NCBI GenBank assembly: GCA_913009765.1
Contig: CAJVYT010000283.1
Span: 1-5,959, forward strand
Origin: an uncultured candidate division Zixibacteria bacterium
GTDB taxonomy: Bacteria; Zixibacteria; MSB-5A5; GN15; FEB-12
Length of the DNA: 5,959 nucleotides
Direction: 5' to 3'
Shown here piece after piece: positions 4,178 to 5,959 of the stretch. The first letter of the stretch is position 1; every line of letters begins with the position of its first letter. A model generated the notes under the pieces. The model was not told where the DNA came from, did no database searches, and worked only from the letters and a program-made list of their open reading frames with translations. The position numbers and the translations under genes are program-made.

Positions 4178-5917
4178 TTATCTTAAGAGTATCATCTTCT
4201 TGGTAGTCGTATAATTATCAGTCATCAACCTATAAAAATAAACTCCTGATACTACTTTTTCTCCATTACTGTTACAACCATCCCAAGTCACAACTTTTTC
4301 TCCTGCGGGAACTTTTTCAGAGAGAAGAACATTAACGCTCTGTCCAAGCAAATTGAATACTTCCAATCGAACAACAGCAGCTTTTGGAACAACAAATGCT
4401 ATTTGAGTCGTCGGATTAAAAGGATTAGGATAGTTTTGTGATAATGAAAATGTTTGCTGAATAGCTAACCAATCATAATCATTCACATCGGTAGCAACAG
4501 TTTGAGCCTTATCTATGGCATCTTGCAGCAATGATTGAACATAATTAGCATTGTGAGCTCCACCGGACTCATCTGATTCTGCATAGGCAAGATTTGCTTT
4601 TGCTTCGGCAAGATAGTTTAAGAGTACAGAATCAGTACTTCCCAGCAGAATTGAATCAGCCAGAACTATTTTTGCCGTGGCAGAATCGACCAGTTGCTGA
4701 AATGTCGTTTGCCAGCTTGCCACTATACTACGCGACACATCCGAATCAAATGAATGGCATCCTACATTACCACAGGACGCATAACCACCGCTTCCAGTTT
4801 TCGGTGTAAAGACCTCCCAGCTATGTCCCTCATTCGTTACTGATACAGAACCGTCTATAGCATCATTCGCCATATGACAATCTATACATTTAACTCCCGG
4901 CATCATGATTGAATCCGGTACACCAACTCCTCCGGTTCCCAGAGATAAGTTATAGCTTTGATGATCGGTTTCTGGAAAACGCAGACCGCCATGACACTGC
5001 CCGCATAGAGAGTCTGAAGAACTCATAACTTCATACGTACGGGTACTTGAATTGAAATAGGAAACGGTATCCGGATTATGGGGGTCATGACATCCGAGAC
5101 AGGATACATAAGGCCAGTTTGCTGTATCTGCTACAGTTGTAGATGCGGTGAATACCCCTCCTGTTGTTGTGAAGAATTGATTTAACGCCTGTGCTTCATC
5201 AATACCGCCATTTGCTTTTGTTGCTGTCGGGGCATGGCAGGCAATACCATTTTCAGCATCTGCTCCATAGATTACAGAATCAGGCGGTACTCCCGCCCAT
5301 TCTTCTGCTAACTCAGCAGCTACGTCAACTTGTGTTTGACTTCCGTGTCTGCTGGCATTCCAGGCATTATACAACCGATGATCTGTGTCGGCAAAGCGAA
5401 GATCTCCGTGACACTGCCCACATAAAACAGCAGCATTTGCTACAGGTGTATTATATTGTGCTGTAGTAGAATTAAAGTTCGCTAAAGTAGTAGTTGACAG
5501 CGGGTGATCAACAAGGGCATTGTGGCAAGTTGTACATGAATCATGAGGCCAAAGGTTTGTAGAATCAGCTACAGTCGCTGCTGTATAGACACCTCCAATA
5601 GTAGTGAAAAAGAAGCTCATTACTTCTACTTCTGTCATACCTCCATTGGCGTTCACAGATGTAGGAGCATGACATGCTACACAGTTCTCAGCACCTGAAC
5701 CGTTTATTACAGAATCGGGAGGAAGTCCAGCCCATTCTTCAGCTAGCTCCGCAGCAACATCATCCTGCGTGTTGGCATGATGACTTGCCTGCCAGCTTGC
5801 TGCTTGATAGGGATGACATCCGCCGCAATCCAATGCGTCTGCTGTAGAAACAGTACACAGTATTGAGATGGCCACGATTGCGAGACCGCATGTAAAACGC
5901 GATAACACTTTTCTCAT
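4178..5917 (-). CDS. Secreted multiheme c-type cytochrome with T9SS sorting tail
   Basis: This 579-residue protein is probably a surface or extracellular electron-transfer protein. A signal peptide spans 1-28 (cleavage after ADA). Canonical CXXCH sites start at residues 31, 79, 128, 166, 273, 305 and 344. CGNVGCH (382-388) is a CX4CH site. GIACH (224-228) is a site whose first Cys is Gly. Ten other histidines (46, 47, 125, 138, 180, 191, 280, 319, 365, 455) could be distal heme ligands. Residues 31-165 and 166-304 are tandem repeats sharing DVAAELAEEWAG. A helical region follows (about 393-475) with SGGAHNANY. Residues 491-579 form a Por-secretion/FlgD-like tail with NYPNPFNPTT and a basic end. 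The ATG is fixed by AAGGAG 5 nt upstream (5923-5928). It is separate from the lepB group and has its own terminator. A reductase role cannot be excluded. Confidence 0.9.
   Translation of the reverse strand: MRKVLSRFTCGLAIVAISILCTVSTADALDCGGCHPYQAASWQASHHANTQDDVAAELAEEWAGLPPDSVINGSGAENCVACHAPTSVNANGGMTEVEVMSFFFTTIGGVYTAATVADSTNLWPHDSCTTCHNALVDHPLSTTTLANFNSTTAQYNTPVANAAVLCGQCHGDLRFADTDHRLYNAWNASRHGSQTQVDVAAELAEEWAGVPPDSVIYGADAENGIACHAPTATKANGGIDEAQALNQFFTTTGGVFTASTTVADTANWPYVSCLGCHDPHNPDTVSYFNSSTRTYEVMSSSDSLCGQCHGGLRFPETDHQSYNLSLGTGGVGVPDSIMMPGVKCIDCHMANDAIDGSVSVTNEGHSWEVFTPKTGSGGYASCGNVGCHSFDSDVSRSIVASWQTTFQQLVDSATAKIVLADSILLGSTDSVLLNYLAEAKANLAYAESDESGGAHNANYVQSLLQDAIDKAQTVATDVNDYDWLAIQQTFSLSQNYPNPFNPTTQIAFVVPKAAVVRLEVFNLLGQSVNVLLSEKVPAGEKVVTWDGCNSNGEKVVSGVYFYRLMTDNYTTTKKMILLR
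4181..4447 (-). other. T9SS type A C-terminal sorting domain (residues 491-579)
   Basis: The segment has the familiar order NYPNPFNPTT, a V-X-L-X-V-F-N-L-L-G-Q strand, a G-X-X-X-V-X-WDG turn, GVYFYRL, and a final KKMILLR. Family knowledge: such tails direct proteins through the type IX system to the surface or medium. Not all organisms with this tail are shown to have the system, and no T9SS gene is in this window. Confidence 0.88.
5006..5422 (-). repeat. Cytochrome triheme module 2 (residues 166-304)
   Basis: It repeats module 1 motif for motif: CGQCH, W-N-A-S-R-H, DVAAELAEEWAG-X-PPDSVI, AENGIACHAPT, ANGG, FFTT-X-GGV-X-TA and CLGCH. The middle heme site has Gly224 for Cys. Synonymous sites differ widely from module 1 (the EEWAG region uses many different codons), so the duplication is not recent. 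A third start of the unit, CGQCHGGLRFPETDH, follows at residue 305. Confidence 0.85.
5423..5827 (-). repeat. Cytochrome triheme module 1 (residues 31-165)
   Basis: It contains CGGCH, then W-X-A-S-H-H, DVAAELAEEWAG-X-PPDSVI, AENCVACHAPT, ANGG, FFTT-X-GGV-X-TA and CTTCH. The same order of motifs recurs in the next 139 residues. All three heme sites are intact. Confidence 0.85.
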
Positions 5918-5922
5918 ATTTT

Positions 5923-5928
5923 CTCCTT
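5923..5928 (-). promoter_or_regulatory. Strong ribosome binding site of the cytochrome gene
   Basis: AAGGAG lies 5 nt before the ATG on the minus strand. It fixes the start and contrasts with the weak or missing sites of the lepB, hemW and tadA genes. The remaining leader to 5959 is only 31 nt and shows no complete promoter. Confidence 0.88.
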
Positions 5929-5959
5929 AGGGGAAAATCCCTGTTTGAAATTAATTGAG

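Noticed and set aside
4594..5466. Two plus-strand frames (71 and 91 codons) inside the cytochrome gene
   Set aside because: They are antisense shadows of a strong, motif-rich coding sequence, with Leu/Gln/His-rich composition typical of such shadows.
5840..5872. Possible lipoprotein signal with Cys21 of the cytochrome leader
   Set aside because: The residue before Cys21 is Leu, where a lipobox needs Gly, Ala or Ser; a type I cleavage after ADA (28) fits better.

Overview
The window is an AT-rich bacterial contig end whose genes are all on the minus strand. The multiheme cytochrome ends in a type IX secretion (T9SS) sorting tail with the motif NYPNPFNPTT. This tail style is common in Bacteroidetes/Ignavibacteria relatives and uncultured FCB-type candidate phyla such as Zixibacteria, KSB1 or Marinimicrobia. 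I infer an uncultured FCB-group bacterium and cannot name it more closely. An embedded library adapter suggests a draft assembly.

Layout, left to right. Bases 1-171 are probably not genomic: 114-171 is the full 58-nt Illumina P5/TruSeq universal adapter, preceded by an 11-T run and about 100 nt that look like read-through noise. Trustworthy sequence starts at 172. Bases 172-258 are a short tail that may hold the 3' end of a convergent gene.

Bases 259-3169 carry four minus-strand genes, probably one operon, transcribed in the order lepB (signal peptidase I), hemW (radical-SAM heme chaperone), tadA (tRNA adenosine-34 deaminase), then an unknown four-helix membrane protein. lepB-hemW are 6 nt apart, hemW-tadA 53 nt apart, and tadA overlaps the last gene by TTGA, with a TTG start. 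These are housekeeping functions: protein export, heme handling and tRNA decoding.

Bases 3170-4177 form a 1-kb non-coding stretch with at least five hairpins from several palindromic repeat families. These include two hairpins related by a compensatory base change, a 120-bp MITE-like nested palindrome, and an inverted pair of repeat copies, one of which has lost one stem arm. A strong terminator at 4116-4154 closes the cytochrome gene.

Bases 4178-5917 encode a 579-residue secreted multiheme c-type cytochrome: signal peptide, two tandem triheme modules plus a third triheme segment, a helical region, and a T9SS tail. It has nine heme positions: seven canonical CXXCH, one CX4CH, and one where the first Cys has become Gly. 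It is probably a cell-surface or extracellular electron-transfer protein. HemW and LepB are general factors for heme delivery and secretion, and their proximity need not mean a functional link.
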